A stretch of DNA of 64,000 nucleotides from Nectonema munidae (GCA_030549495.1 JAUIRK010000105.1:310001-374000), one strand, 5' to 3'; numbered from the stretch's first letter, positions 11,513 to 22,567 are shown. The notes: generated by a model from the letters alone, not told the origin. Made by a program: numbers and translations.

Positions 11513-12720
11513 CACCTTTACACTTACATTTTAGTTTAAGAATAGATTTTTATTGAATGATAAAATTATTTATTAGCGCGCGCAAGCAAAATATTTTTCA
11601 CAAGTTTGTTTAAATCGGTAATTTGACTAATATCCCAAAATTGAGAGTAGATTGATGTGTTGGAATAGTTGTAAAGAGACAACTGTTGTGAAAGTTAGCA
11701 TTCATGTCATTTTTAGAATCTTTTATTTTTTTTGCTTTATACTTTTATTCCAGTATTATCTAAATTATTATTGAAGTAAGTTTTTTTTGAAAAACCATTC
11801 ACCGTAACTTAAATATATAGTAAATAATTATAATTGATAAGTACATTTTTTAAATTTCTCCATTAAATCCTCATTTTTCTAAATATTTAGAATCACTTGA
11901 ATTAATTTTATATTAATTTTCATGAATAGATTATTTTAATATTTAGGCTAATATAGAATAATGATAATACAATTTAAAACATTTAATTGATTGCCTTTAC
12001 TAAAGATATTTTAATTTTTATGAAAAAAGGTTAGAAAATTAAATATCTAAAATAGTATAAAATTTAATTAAAAAATTTGAAAAAGTAAAGAAATAACCCC
12101 ATAAAACCAATTTTGAACCAATATATCAGTCATAATTTTTCAAAAGTTTTTCAAGCGAAAAACTACTATTAGTAGGAGTCAAATTTTCTTAAAATTATTA
12201 AGCTTATAGCTTCGCTTGTTTTAATGTCTTCTTAATTATATATACGGGGCAAATGTCAAGGTGATATGTCGCACCATTAAACAAAGTTTTCATTTGCATT
12301 CAACTAAATTTCAGAAATGATAAGCAAATAATGTTGATATTGGTTTATAGTTTATATGACTATATTTTGAACGTTTTGATACTTAGAGGATATTTTAGTT
12401 AATATATAATTATAGATATTTATCGTTAATAACAGGGCGATTAAAAAGATGAATAAAATGGTACATTTCGTCAGCCTAATTAATAAAAATATAAGATTAT
12501 CCTTACAAGTTAGCTGTACTTTTTGAAATATAAAATAATCAACTATTATTACTAATTTCAATAACTAATTCACTAATATGATTCAAATATATCTCAAATA
12601 CCAATAATATTTTAACTGATACTAACAAGGTTAATTTCTTAATTTTTTTTCTTCCATTTTTAAGGTTAAGGATTTTTGATCTCCCTAAAATAAACTTTTT
12701 TGACTTAAGTTATAGTAGCC
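11513..12720. other. No gene seen, upstream of AMDHD2-like gene
   Basis: Strongly AT-rich, with no supported ORF, repeat or RNA gene. The promoter of the downstream gene must lie here or further left, but I cannot point to a TATA box or initiator with confidence. Confidence 0.5.
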
Positions 12721-12746
12721 TAGTTTTGCTTTTACTAAGATCTCAA

Positions 12747-13973
12747 ATGTGTGATAATAAAGTAATTAGACTTACTAACTGCCGTGTTTTGATACCTCAC
12801 AAAGGTTTAGTAGTGAATGATTTATGGATTCGAAATCGCTGCATAATAGATCCTGCAAAGCTTTTCTTCTCTGAAAGAATCGAAGCTGATTTGACTGTGC
12901 CTCTCGCAAATTTGATCGTTGCTCCAAGTTATATTGATACTCAAATCAATGGTGCCTTTGGCATAGATTTTTCCAATATTTCGGATATTTCTTCTGTTAA
13001 GACAGTTTCCAAGGGACTTCTTGCCTATGGTGTCACTTCATATTGCCCCACAATAATCACTTCAGCAAGCGAATACTATCATTCAATTTTACCAGGTATT
13101 AAACCGACTCCTGGAAGTTCTGAAGATGGGGCTTCAATTTTGGGGCTTCATCTAGAAGGTCCATTTATAAGTCCTGATAAAAGTGGGATGCACCCTAGAC
13201 AAGACATACAAAAAAATGAATGCACATTATCGGATATAAAAAGTATTTATGGAAAGGGATTCTCAAATGCTCAAATTATAACTATTTGCCCAAAATCTTT
13301 GGATAGTTTAGATACGATTGAATCTCTAAAGTCGAAGTATCCCGATTTAGTGATTTCAATAGGTCACACTTCTACGGATTTCAACTCGTCCTTGTCCGCA
13401 GTTGAAAGAGGAGCTTCTTGCGTCACTCATTTATTCAACGCAATGTCTGCTTTCCACCACAGAGATCCAGGCGTGATTGGTCTCTTGACAACGGGAAAGC
13501 AAGTTTTCTTTGGGCTGATCAGCGATGGCTATCATACTGATCCAACCGTTGTTCGTATCGCCCATCTCTGCAACGCCCCCAAAATCGTCTTAGTCAGCGA
13601 TGCAGTGTCTTTGTTGGGGACTAAAGAGTTATCATCTGAGAAAGAAAGTAAATTTATGTTTGGTTGTGTGGGAGCCGTCATTAGAAATGGACAAGCATAC
13701 GTGGATGGCAGCAATACCATATGTGGCAGTGTAACCGCGATAGATGAGTGTGTTCGCCGATACCGAAAGTATACCGAGTGTTCCATTTCGGAAGCGGTTG
13801 AAGCGGCATCTTTGCACCCAGCACAAATGCTAGGCATAGATGATCGTAAAGGCAAACTGCTGCCTGGATACGACGCAGACTTCATCATTCTAGATGACGA
13901 TCTCAACGTTTTGGCCACTTTCATTGCCGGGAAATGTCTTTACAAGCACTCAACTTTTTCCATTCCTCTCTAA
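12747..13973 (+). CDS. AMDHD2: N-acetylglucosamine-6-phosphate deacetylase
   Basis: Hydrolyses N-acetylglucosamine 6-phosphate to glucosamine 6-phosphate and acetate in cytosolic amino-sugar catabolism. The single exon encodes 408 residues, and the human enzyme is about 409. It aligns end to end by eye: GLHLEGPFI with the metal ligand Glu137, IGHTSTDF with His207, THLFNAMSAFHHRDPGVIG with His228, ISDGYHTDP, and LVSDAVS with the catalytic Asp285. The C-terminal signature EAASLHPAQMLGI is present, as is DADFIILDD. I start at the ATG at 12747 because the frame is open to 12726 without an ATG, and MCDNKVIRLTNCRVL matches the usual N-terminus. A pyrimidine tract plus AG ends at 12739, 7 nt before the ATG. 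Intact and intronless. FIG4 follows on the same strand after 392 bp. Confidence 0.96.
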   Translation: MCDNKVIRLTNCRVLIPHKGLVVNDLWIRNRCIIDPAKLFFSERIEADLTVPLANLIVAPSYIDTQINGAFGIDFSNISDISSVKTVSKGLLAYGVTSYCPTIITSASEYYHSILPGIKPTPGSSEDGASILGLHLEGPFISPDKSGMHPRQDIQKNECTLSDIKSIYGKGFSNAQIITICPKSLDSLDTIESLKSKYPDLVISIGHTSTDFNSSLSAVERGASCVTHLFNAMSAFHHRDPGVIGLLTTGKQVFFGLISDGYHTDPTVVRIAHLCNAPKIVLVSDAVSLLGTKELSSEKESKFMFGCVGAVIRNGQAYVDGSNTICGSVTAIDECVRRYRKYTECSISEAVEAASLHPAQMLGIDDRKGKLLPGYDADFIILDDDLNVLATFIAGKCLYKHSTFSIPL

Positions 13974-14348
13974 GTCCAATCAATTTTTCTCTTTTTATTT
14001 ATTCCTTATTTCTCTTTTATTCGCTTTGTCATATGATATCAATTATTTTTTCTTTTTTCACCTCTCATTAAATTTTAAAAATGATATTTTAGTCTTTTAA
14101 TTATGTATTTCTCAATCTTTTACACTTACCTATATTCTTATAACGTCAGTGTATAAAATTATTTTAATTTATTTTCTTTGCTATGTTGTAGTGAATCATC
14201 ATCATGTTTTATCTTTTTTTATTGTGTACTTTATCAATTATTTTACTATTTTGAAAGTTGCACTCTTTCTTTTATTTGATTGGTGCAACAAAAAATCAGA
14301 GATGGAATACACTTTTAGTCCTTTTTCAATCTTTTTGCCTGTTTTAAA

Positions 14349-14365
14349 TTTCAGTTGTGTTTTAG
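14349..14365 (+). promoter_or_regulatory. Splice-acceptor-like tract directly before the FIG4 ATG
   Basis: The sequence TTTCAGTTGTGTTTTAG ends immediately before the start codon at 14366. It fits a 3' splice site (polypyrimidine tract plus AG). Either a 5'UTR intron or a spliced-leader acceptor would use it. The same arrangement precedes the LIM gene ATG (AG at 49191-49192) and, with 7 nt between, the AMDHD2 ATG (AG at 12738-12739). Confidence 0.5.
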
Positions 14366-16669
14366 ATGTGCGAGTTCATCAAACATTTCACCGTGTATGA
14401 AACCTATTCTCGCTTTTATTTGATTGGTGAAAGTGGTAGCGAATCTGGGAGTAGTTATTACATTTTAAAAATTGACCGCACTCACATCAATGAACTCACA
14501 ATCTTAGAAGAAAAAATACCCTATACCCTTTCAGAGATGCAAGATATTTTAGTTATGATTGACCTGGGAAATCAAAGTAGAGTTGGCATTAAACAAGGGG
14601 ACGCAGGTTTGAAGGCGCTTTGTACCGGAGTGGCAGTTATCGGCTTTGTTCGCTTCTTTCACGGCTACTACATCATCGTTGCGACAAGGAGCAGGGCAGT
14701 GGCTCTGCTTGGTCGTCATTACATTCACAAAGTGGAGGAATCAGAAATGCTCTACATCCCGAATACTCGCCTGCCTCTTGACAAGAATAGCAAGGAGTCC
14801 AAGATGTTAAAATCTTTTCAGAGTGTTGATCTCGCATCGAATTTTTATTTTTCCCGCTCCTACGATGTCTCACACACCCTTCAGTCTAACATGACGAGCC
14901 GCAGTACTTCAAGGCACGAACGATTTGATTTCATCTGGAATAAGAATTTGTTACATCCATTTCTGTCACAACTTGGAGGTCCACATTCCTGGCACGTGTA
15001 TCTTGTCCATGGCTTCGTTAAACAACGTTTAATTTCTCTATTTGGTAAAAATCTATTGCTCTCTTTGATCGCTCGGCGAAGATCTAGGTTTGCAGGAACT
15101 CGTTACTTCAAACGGGGCACGAGCTTCAGCGGAAATGCTGCGAATCACGTTGAAACTGAACAAATTCTTCAAGTGTTTGATGTTTCCTCTTTGCGCTTTT
15201 CCACCATTTCTTCCTTTGTTCAGATCAGAGCTTCCATCCCTACCTTTTGGTCTCAGGACGCTTCCAAAATGTTGCCCAAACCACCAATTTTCACTACCTT
15301 TATCGATCCATACCATTATTCGACCGCTCTCCATTTTTTGGACCTCTTCAAAAATTATGGCCTTCCTTCCTTTATTTTGGATTTAACGAAAAAGACTGAC
15401 AGTCGAGAAAAAAATTTGTCCAGTGAGTACAAGTGCTCTGTTGATTACTTGAACCAATTTCTTCCGATGAAAAATCGCATTCGCTATCATTCTTTTGATG
15501 TTAGTAGTGGCAGCAAGCAACCACATGTGCTTGAAAAGCTTAAACTCTTTGCTTTGGATGCTGTGTGTGAGAGCGGAATATTTTATTTCAATGGATCAAA
15601 AAGTCCTTTTTTTCTACATCAGGTAGGGATCGTGCGGACAAATTGTATAGACTGTTTGGATCGAACCAACATTGGTCAGTTTGTTGTAGCGTTTGTTGCG
15701 TTAGGTCACCAGCTGGAGCATTTCCATTTGCTGCAAAGCCTTGAAGATCTTTCCTTTGATAGTGGTATTGCCTGCATCCTTGAGGAAATGTTTGAAGAGC
15801 TGGGTGATGTCTTGGCTCAACAATACGCCGGCTCCCAACTCGTTCATCGAATCAGTTCCTACAAGAGAATGAGTGTTTGGAGTTCTCATTCCAGAAATAT
15901 GGTTCAAAATATTTCACGCCTCTACAGCAACACCTTTTCCGATGCTGAAAAGCAAAACGAACTTAACATTTTTCTTGGCGTCTTGCAACCTCAGCACTTT
16001 TCTTCCTTTTCAGCCACGACTCCGCACATAAGTGACGTTAACCTACACAATGAGAACAGCGTTTCAGATTTCCTGCTTAAATTTCCCACTATTTCCTATT
16101 GTAGATGGTGTCCTGAAGAAGTTTTACACGCAAATACGACGACGTCTCGCACAAAGACGGTCCTTTCATCCGAAAAAAGCGTGTATTGTCCTTTCTTTCA
16201 AAATATCGACTTCTCTCTCTTCTATCCTCCATTCACATACGTTTCCTTTCGAGATTCCTTCCTCTTGAGCGTGAGAGTAGTTTCAAATAAAATGCGAAGC
16301 ATGATTCATCCACAACCTTTTCTTCCTTCTCAAGTTTCTTTTGATGAGGCATCCACTGGACAAAGTCTCCCAGATTCCCAGATTTTTCCCTGCAATCGCC
16401 TCAAAAAGTCCAACTCATCTTCTCATCAAGTCAGGCCGAAATCAATCAAGCTGTACAAATCTTATGTGGACTCTGAAAGTGTTTTCAAGAACTTTTCTGA
16501 TAAACCTTCAAAATTAAGTTCTGATTTCACCTTTGTTATTCAGCCTGTGAGTCGTTCTTCCCTTGACAAATACAAAGTTTATTGCTCAAGTCTCTTTGTC
16601 TTCAAGGTAAATTCAGTGTCACTGCGACAGTATAAATCCTATGTCTCTTTTTTGCAATCTTCTTCATGA
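14366..16669 (+). CDS. FIG4: FIG4/SAC3-type phosphoinositide 5-phosphatase
   Basis: FIG4 is a SAC-domain phosphatase of the PIKFYVE-VAC14 complex on endosomes and lysosomes. It removes the 5-phosphate of PI(3,5)P2 and also supports the kinase. The single exon encodes 767 residues. Family stretches in order are FTVYETYSRFYLIG near the N-terminus, YYILKIDRTHINEL, GFVRFFHGYYII, SNFYFSRSYDVSHTLQ, ARRRSRFAGTRYFKRG, NHVETEQIL, FWSQDASKMLPKPPI and VDYLNQFLP. The catalytic CX5R motif lies in RTNCIDCLDRTN (Cys427, Arg433). QYAGSQLVHRISSYKRM, YSNTFSDAEKQNELNIFLGV and a CRWCPEEV stretch follow. The C-terminal ~200 residues are Ser-rich and poorly conserved; human FIG4 is about 907 residues. AATAAA lies at 16700-16705. 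Intact, same strand and close behind AMDHD2. Confidence 0.95.
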   Translation: MCEFIKHFTVYETYSRFYLIGESGSESGSSYYILKIDRTHINELTILEEKIPYTLSEMQDILVMIDLGNQSRVGIKQGDAGLKALCTGVAVIGFVRFFHGYYIIVATRSRAVALLGRHYIHKVEESEMLYIPNTRLPLDKNSKESKMLKSFQSVDLASNFYFSRSYDVSHTLQSNMTSRSTSRHERFDFIWNKNLLHPFLSQLGGPHSWHVYLVHGFVKQRLISLFGKNLLLSLIARRRSRFAGTRYFKRGTSFSGNAANHVETEQILQVFDVSSLRFSTISSFVQIRASIPTFWSQDASKMLPKPPIFTTFIDPYHYSTALHFLDLFKNYGLPSFILDLTKKTDSREKNLSSEYKCSVDYLNQFLPMKNRIRYHSFDVSSGSKQPHVLEKLKLFALDAVCESGIFYFNGSKSPFFLHQVGIVRTNCIDCLDRTNIGQFVVAFVALGHQLEHFHLLQSLEDLSFDSGIACILEEMFEELGDVLAQQYAGSQLVHRISSYKRMSVWSSHSRNMVQNISRLYSNTFSDAEKQNELNIFLGVLQPQHFSSFSATTPHISDVNLHNENSVSDFLLKFPTISYCRWCPEEVLHANTTTSRTKTVLSSEKSVYCPFFQNIDFSLFYPPFTYVSFRDSFLLSVRVVSNKMRSMIHPQPFLPSQVSFDEASTGQSLPDSQIFPCNRLKKSNSSSHQVRPKSIKLYKSYVDSESVFKNFSDKPSKLSSDFTFVIQPVSRSSLDKYKVYCSSLFVFKVNSVSLRQYKSYVSFLQSSS

Positions 16670-16705
16670 ATTATTGAATACCTTATTTTCATTAATAATA
16701 ATAAA

Positions 16706-18065
16706 TGATTTCCATCAGTATTATAAATTTTTTTCATTTCTTCTTACTACTTTTAATTAGTAAAATACACGTACATCTCTTGGATAAAAAATTTGTTACG
16801 ATGTGTACTGAAAAGGTCCCCACCACCCGAATTCCAAAAATTGGGTCTAATGTCAAATAGTGGCCGTTTCAAATACTACTATTTTAATAAATACACAACT
16901 CTCAATATTTTTTGAGTAGGAGCTAGGGAAAAACGCAAAATGGCATCGCAATATCAAATCATCTACTCAATGATTCAGAACTTTTTTTCATCATGGACCT
17001 CGTGCTTATGAATTCATCTACATGAACTCCTATTAATCTGACACTAAAGGAAATTTTCTCTTATGTTATTTTTTTTATAAAAAAATAAAAAATCTTACTG
17101 TAAACTTGTAAAAATTAATTCCACAATTAAATCAAATTCTAAACTTGGAAAAACATCTGGCTAAAAATGAATTATATACATGCCTATATTTCACATATGC
17201 CATGTCTCAAATAGACGCACTTGTATTCTGAAAGAACTTATTCTTCCATAAATTGATAAGATGAACGGGAATTAACTTTTTTGAAATAAAAAATTTATCT
17301 TGGTCTAACTAAAGTAACACCGTTTTACAAAGAAAAATGCAAAGTTATATAATCCAATAAGAATATGAGCAACTTTATAATGAGGTGATGGTAAATTGGT
17401 GAAATGCCATATGTTCATTGTGTTTTATTTTAAAATGGCTTTATAGAATTATAAATATTCCGCGTCTCCCTTATATAAAACATTGGATAATTTGAAATGA
17501 TGTTCAATTCTGTCCATAACAACAGACTTTTAAAAGGCGCTTTTGGCTTGACACTTTTTGGATAACATTTTTATATGACCTAATATTAATCTGATGTTGC
17601 TGTAATCTGTTTTAATAATTGTGTTGCACAACTAATATACACTACGTTACAACATTTTTTTTTTCAATTTTCATAAACTATTTCTAGGATTAGATCAATT
17701 GTTTGGAAAAAAGTTTTCAGTAATTTATTTAGTTTAGCAATTGTATAGGAAAAATATTTTTCAATTTTCGAAACAAAACGTGAAATCATTTTTACCTTGT
17801 TTGCGCTTATTTACTAAAAGTGTGGTAAAAATAGTTTAAATACAGTTCTTATCAAATTCATGGAAAATAGAGACAAAAATGCGCATAAAATCATTACTCC
17901 GTTAGCTAATAGAGTTTGTTAACTTCTTAATTTTTAAGTTAATCTCATAAATCGCGAATACTTTGCTGCAAACGCACTACAGAGACTTGCGACAGATGCT
18001 TTTTTTAAGTGATAAAGTTTTTCTGGATTGGGAGCTAGAAGAGCCTTCAGGAAATCATTTTAAAA
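16706..18065. other. No gene seen
   Basis: AT-rich intergenic DNA downstream of FIG4. I found no coding region or recognisable repeat. It ends at the target duplication of the MITE. Confidence 0.5.
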
Positions 18066-18269
18066 ATGTTCGCGGGTCCGTTCGTTTAGACGGCCACATC
18101 GAGTAATCACGATTTCGCCTGCCTTTTATAAGTATATGTCCTGGTGGCTATAATATTAATAACTATAATTAATTAATGATACTTAATAAATAACTATAAT
18201 TAATTATAAAAGGTAGACGAAATGGTGATTACTTGATGTGGCCGTCCAAACGAAAAGACCCATGTTCGC
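18066..18269. mobile_element. hAT-type MITE with 8-bp target duplication
   Basis: A 188-bp nonautonomous element (18074-18261) with ~58-bp inverted ends that start GGGTCYKTTCGTTT and continue through GACGGCCACATC. It is flanked on both sides by ATGTTCGC (18066-18073 and 18262-18269). An 8-bp duplication and short inverted ends are typical of hAT-mobilised MITEs. The two ends differ at a handful of positions and the target duplication is perfect, so the insertion is not ancient. The middle is AT-rich and noncoding. Confidence 0.88.
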
Positions 18270-18780
18270 TTACCTAAAACAAATCATCCTCCACTAATAA
18301 TAAACTTCATAATTTTGAAAAAAATATTTCTTTTCTTTTTCAGAACTAAAATCCAAATCAAAGAATTCAAGGTTTGAAAATATTCTTCAAGTAAGCACTG
18401 ATAAAAGGCTTAAGTGATAAAATTTTTTGAATATAATAAAGCGGTTTCAATAATTCTTAAAAGAAAACCTTTTTTAATTTAACCTTTAGCGCTAGATTCA
18501 TCCAAACTTCCAAAAAGTAGCTAACTTAAGCTTAACTAAGTTAATATCTTGATTGATGGTTTTATAATTGACGAAGTTAGATTTTTAACGCTTACCACTA
18601 GTGCTGGTAAAATTAACCGTGTATTCCTTAACCTCCTAATTCATTGCCTTAACCGATCGATTAACCGCTTAATTTTTAGGAAATTTTGCTTTCCATAGAT
18701 ATAGTACATAAGATGCCAAAATAGTTCTTCAAAAGAAAAGGGAAAACTTTTACATGATTCCTCTATTTGTATATAATCTT

Positions 18781-20041
18781 TCTTGTCAAGTATAGCAAAA
18801 GTATTTCCTTGTTTTTTGTTGTTTGTCACCCATCTTCTTGCGGACATCTAGCAGTAAGATCCTCCATCGCTTCCAGCTTCTTCTCAGACCACTTTGCTAG
18901 AAATTTCACCACTTTGACCTGGTCGGATTGAGGGTGTTTGGAGTGAAAAATGTAGCAGTAGTGTTGGTGAGGTTGGGTTTAATTTAGTTTTCGTTAATCG
19001 ATTTGTGCATTATTTTTAACCATTGTTGTATACTTTGTTCTTGAATATGTGACTTCTGGTGTGAGCTGAGCTGAGTATAGTGAAGTGATGTCTTCTGCGT
19101 AAGATACTAGTGTAACATGTGTTGCCGGATTTTGAATGTTAGATAAGTATAAGTTGAACAGAGTATGTGATAAGACTCCTTCTTGAGGTACTCTTGATTT
19201 TATGTCATTTTGTCTTGATTTAATGGTAGTGTATAGAGGTGCTGTTTCCTTCCTTTTCTTTTGACAGACAAATCGAGTGCTCTATCTATGGTGCGTTTCG
19301 GTGCTTTCTTGTTCAATGCATTTGCTTAAATTGGCGATTTGTTTGATGTGCGTAAGAAGTATGTTCTCTAGAGTTTTCCCTATCCGAGATATGAGGAGCA
19401 TTCTTTATTTGGTTTTGGAATGGGAGTGATTTTGGTCAGTTTCGCTAGAGGTGAGAGATTTATTGAAGATTTTGCGTTGCTTTTGAACCAAGGTTTTGAC
19501 TTTGATATCGTCTGTGCTTGTAGAGAGTTGTTGTTTCTTCTGTTTAGGTAGTTGTGATTGTGATAGAAGTAAGAGGTAACTCCTTTGTGTGCTTGTTTGT
19601 TTTTCTTGGGGTTCTGCTTGGGAAGTATTTGTAGCCTTTTTATTGTTTTGGTTTTTGAATGTTGTGAGTTGGTTCTAGTTTTTTGTTAGATAGTGCAGAG
19701 ATTGTTTTCCATAGTTTGTGTGATGTAGTTTTGTGGTTCCATCTTTCAGTCGTGTGTTGCTTCACTTGTTTTCTATATTTGTTCATTTCTTGTTATTTAT
19801 ATTAGTTTGGGATTTTTGTGATTGTTTTGTCTGATTGGCAATTGGCTTTGCGATAGTTATTTAGTCTTTGTTCGCAGTGTTTGTCGTATTCTGAAAGATG
19901 TGCTGCTGTTGTATTGGATAAGAATTGGTAATTTGTCTGAATTAAGGGAGTCTAATTGTGTTCCGTGCGGTGTATTTGTTGAGGGTATTGCTAATGTTCG
20001 GATTTAATCCTTCTTGTCAAGTATAGCAAAACTATTTCCTT
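18781..20041 (-). mobile_element. LINE fragment between 30-bp direct repeats
   Basis: The minus strand encodes a decayed non-LTR retrotransposon. ITPIPKPNKECSSYLG and LLENILLTHIK lead to the RT core RVPQEGVLSHTLFNLYLSNI (19099-19200) and LVSYAEDITSLYS, a variant YADD box with E for the first D. A TTATFFTPNTL stretch follows, typical of Jockey-like RT thumbs. Copies of TCTTGTCAAGTATAGCAAAA plus ~10 more bases lie at 18781-18810 and 20012-20041 with one mismatch. They look like a target-site duplication, and an A-rich tail (CAACAAAAAAC on the minus strand) abuts the left copy. The piece is truncated at its 5' end and lacks the C-terminal zinc region, so an internal loss or another duplication mechanism is possible. 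Confidence 0.75.
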
Positions 20042-20144
20042 CATCAGCAGTAGCGTTTCGGAGCCAGAACAAAATTGTATGGCTATGCCTCCCCCTTCGC
20101 AGTAGAAATATAGCTGTGTCTGGCTTCGACACCGGCTCCTTTAA

Positions 20145-21400
20145 CTTTTTTAATTAATTTATAAAAAATTGATTGGAGCTCTACTTCCTATATATATAAT
20201 ATATATTAAGAAAAACTAGATTTATATAAATTGTTTTATTATACGCCTACATTTGATAGGGAGTACCGAAATTTTGATGTTCTTATACTTTATATTGGGC
20301 AATGGAAAAAGAGAGTGTTCGAAATTTTGTGCTTTTAAATATTTATTGGCATAAAAACGGCATACTGTAAAAAATTGAGATTCCGAATTTTAACAGACCA
20401 TTATGATATTTGCTAAAAGATGCTGTTTTGTTTATTCTACTTGCTAAGTAACACAGCACATTTCAATTAAAAATTTGTAGGTGAATTAATAATTCATTTT
20501 TGTAAGGAAATGATATAGCTAATTTACAAAATTACAAAGTTTCAATTTTTTGAACTAAAAAATGAGAAGTAATAAAAATTCTTCTACCCAAAGTATATTC
20601 ATAAAAATTTGTATAAATGTGTTTCCTCAAAAAGGTAAAATGCGCTTCCTCTTTTATCCTTTTAAAGATCGGCAATAATTTGTTTTTAATTGTAACCTTT
20701 AAGTTTTAACCATATGGGGGTAAAATGGCGCAGTTTTATCTATTTTTAAAGTTTAACTTTCATATTGAATCGCTTATTTGGAGATTTAAAAGTGTGCTAA
20801 ATTTTATAAACAGAAAAGGAGTTGCTAGGATACTTTAAAAATGCACCTTTTTTAGTCACACTTGATATCGGATATAACAGGCTTTAAAATGTTTCGCGGT
20901 GCCAGATTTTTAGTGCTTGCACTCCATGTATGCACTGCGCTTCCGAAAGGTGATGATCATCAGAAGTAGTATAAATCTAGTCTAGTCTAGTCTTGTTTTG
21001 TTTTTTTAAAGATTTGAGTGTTCTGCAATCAAGGGCGAATTTAAGACTTTTGTATTGTAGTACGCTTCATCCTTTATTTGCGCGTTCTTTTGAATAGATT
21101 TTTTACCGAATTAATTCCATCTTTCATCAGTACGCTTTGTGAATTTCTATAAGTTTATATTATAAGTTTTTATTCGTCCTTCGAATCAAAGAAGAGAGAA
21201 CTTTTTTGAGAATTTAGCTTAGAGATTTCAACGCAATGAAATGAGATAGATGTTTTATACTATTTATTGCATCTCCTTGTTCAAGTATTTCAAAGCTCGG
21301 TGTAGAAATGTGTTGTTGAAAGGAATGTGACTTTTGAATTTTGAAATTTCGGATGCAAACTTCTGCAAATCAATTTTCTCTGTTTTAGCGTGTAAAAATA
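20145..21400. other. No gene seen
   Basis: AT-rich, with no supported gene. A TCTAGTCTAGTCTAGTCTTG run lies near 20980. Confidence 0.45.
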
Positions 21401-21404
21401 ACAA

Positions 21405-21560
21405 ATGGAGAAGCGTCAATCAAATTTACTGTTGATGTCTAAAAATTGTCTTCAAATGTATTATTTATACGGAATTAACTATGCTGATTTTGTTTCTGGA
21501 CTCATTTTTGGCAGTTTTAATGTAAAAATCTGTTAAAGTTTCAATCGAATTAGTGGTGGT
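21405..21560 (+). repeat. Isolated copy of the ~145-bp satellite found at 60.4-61.5 kb
   Basis: Contains the satellite landmarks in order: GTCAATCAAATTTACTG, CTAAAAATTGTCTTCAAA, CTATGCTGATTTTGTTTCTG, GGACTCATTTTTGGCA and GTTTCAATCGAATT. The order and spacing match the tandem array nearly 39 kb away. This is about one unit and a half. Confidence 0.75.
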
Positions 21561-22390
21561 CGCTTGAAATCAGTTTCTTATATTTTTGGCACAATCATTA
21601 TTATGCATTGATTATGTAGGATAAATAAAATTCCTTATATTTTTTCGTTTGCTGTGGCTTATTTGTTTGCTGGGTATCAGCATCTTGTAATATCATGTTG
21701 ACAAAAAAATTATAGAGAAGAAGCAGGGGATACACAAATTTCATTGTGAATAAAAAGGTTAGATTGAAAAGTGTTGCAAAACTTCGTTATAAAATTTTTT
21801 TCTCTGATGAGTATAAAAGTAGAGTTAAATTATAAATTGTGATCAAAAGAAAAAAGTTCTAGAAACTCCTGCCGCTTTTCTTATATGTAGTTATTACTAT
21901 TGTAGTCCTTTGAGATCACGTAGATTTGAGGAGTAAAGATATGACCAATGGCGAGATCGCGAGATATCTCATAATATGAATCGAATTTGCTCATCTTTTT
22001 TCCTTGGCCTGTACGAGAAAGTCTTTTGGATGATGAAGGTGGATTGCGTTTTTTACTTGAACAAAGTAAATTTATTTAATATAAACTTTCCATTTTTTGC
22101 AAATAAAACTATATTTTGATATTTTAAAAAAAACGTCATGATATATACTTGGAGAGGGAGGGGCAATATGGGAGCCAGCAAAAAAACTAGGAGGCCTTGG
22201 TCTCCTCTGACCCCTTTAAAATCGCCACTGCTATCTATACACCCATCTATACGGCTATTATGTAACAGTGAGTAAATTTCGAGTTTCCGTAAATTCAGGT
22301 TCTCTTGAGTAAAGATTTGGTTCGATCTTTATTGAAGAAATGGATTGTATTGCCGAATTAAGCGCATAACAGAAAAGGTCGATTTACTGA

Positions 22391-22567
22391 ATGTGACTAA
22401 ACTTGTTCGACGCGGTGGATGCACGCCTGAATGTTGCATGTTTTGATTGAAGTAGCGTAATTGCACTGCTTGTGTTGAGTTATGAGGGAGGAAGGCTTCA
22501 TACCTTGTTCGAACCCAAGAGTCTTTGGTATGAAAACCAAACATCTAGCTAGACAATCCTGCTGACT
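22391..22567 (-). mobile_element. tRNA-derived SINE, copy 2
   Basis: On the minus strand: GTCTAGCTAGATGTTTGG (A-box region), then CTTGGGTTCGAACAAGG (B-box region, partly degraded). The shared body follows with GAAGCCTTCCTCCCTCATAA, CTCAACACAAGCAGTGCAAT and a CATCCACCGCGTCGAA stretch. The order matches copy 1 at 11362. More diverged than the other two copies. Confidence 0.65.

Noticed and set aside
13532-13924. 130-codon open frame antisense to AMDHD2
   Set aside because: It lies wholly opposite a well-conserved enzyme gene and has no recognisable domain; it is a mirror effect of the coding strand.
15053-15386. Antisense and alternate-frame open stretches inside FIG4
   Set aside because: The sense frame carries the conserved SAC-domain stretches without interruption, so the others are by-products.
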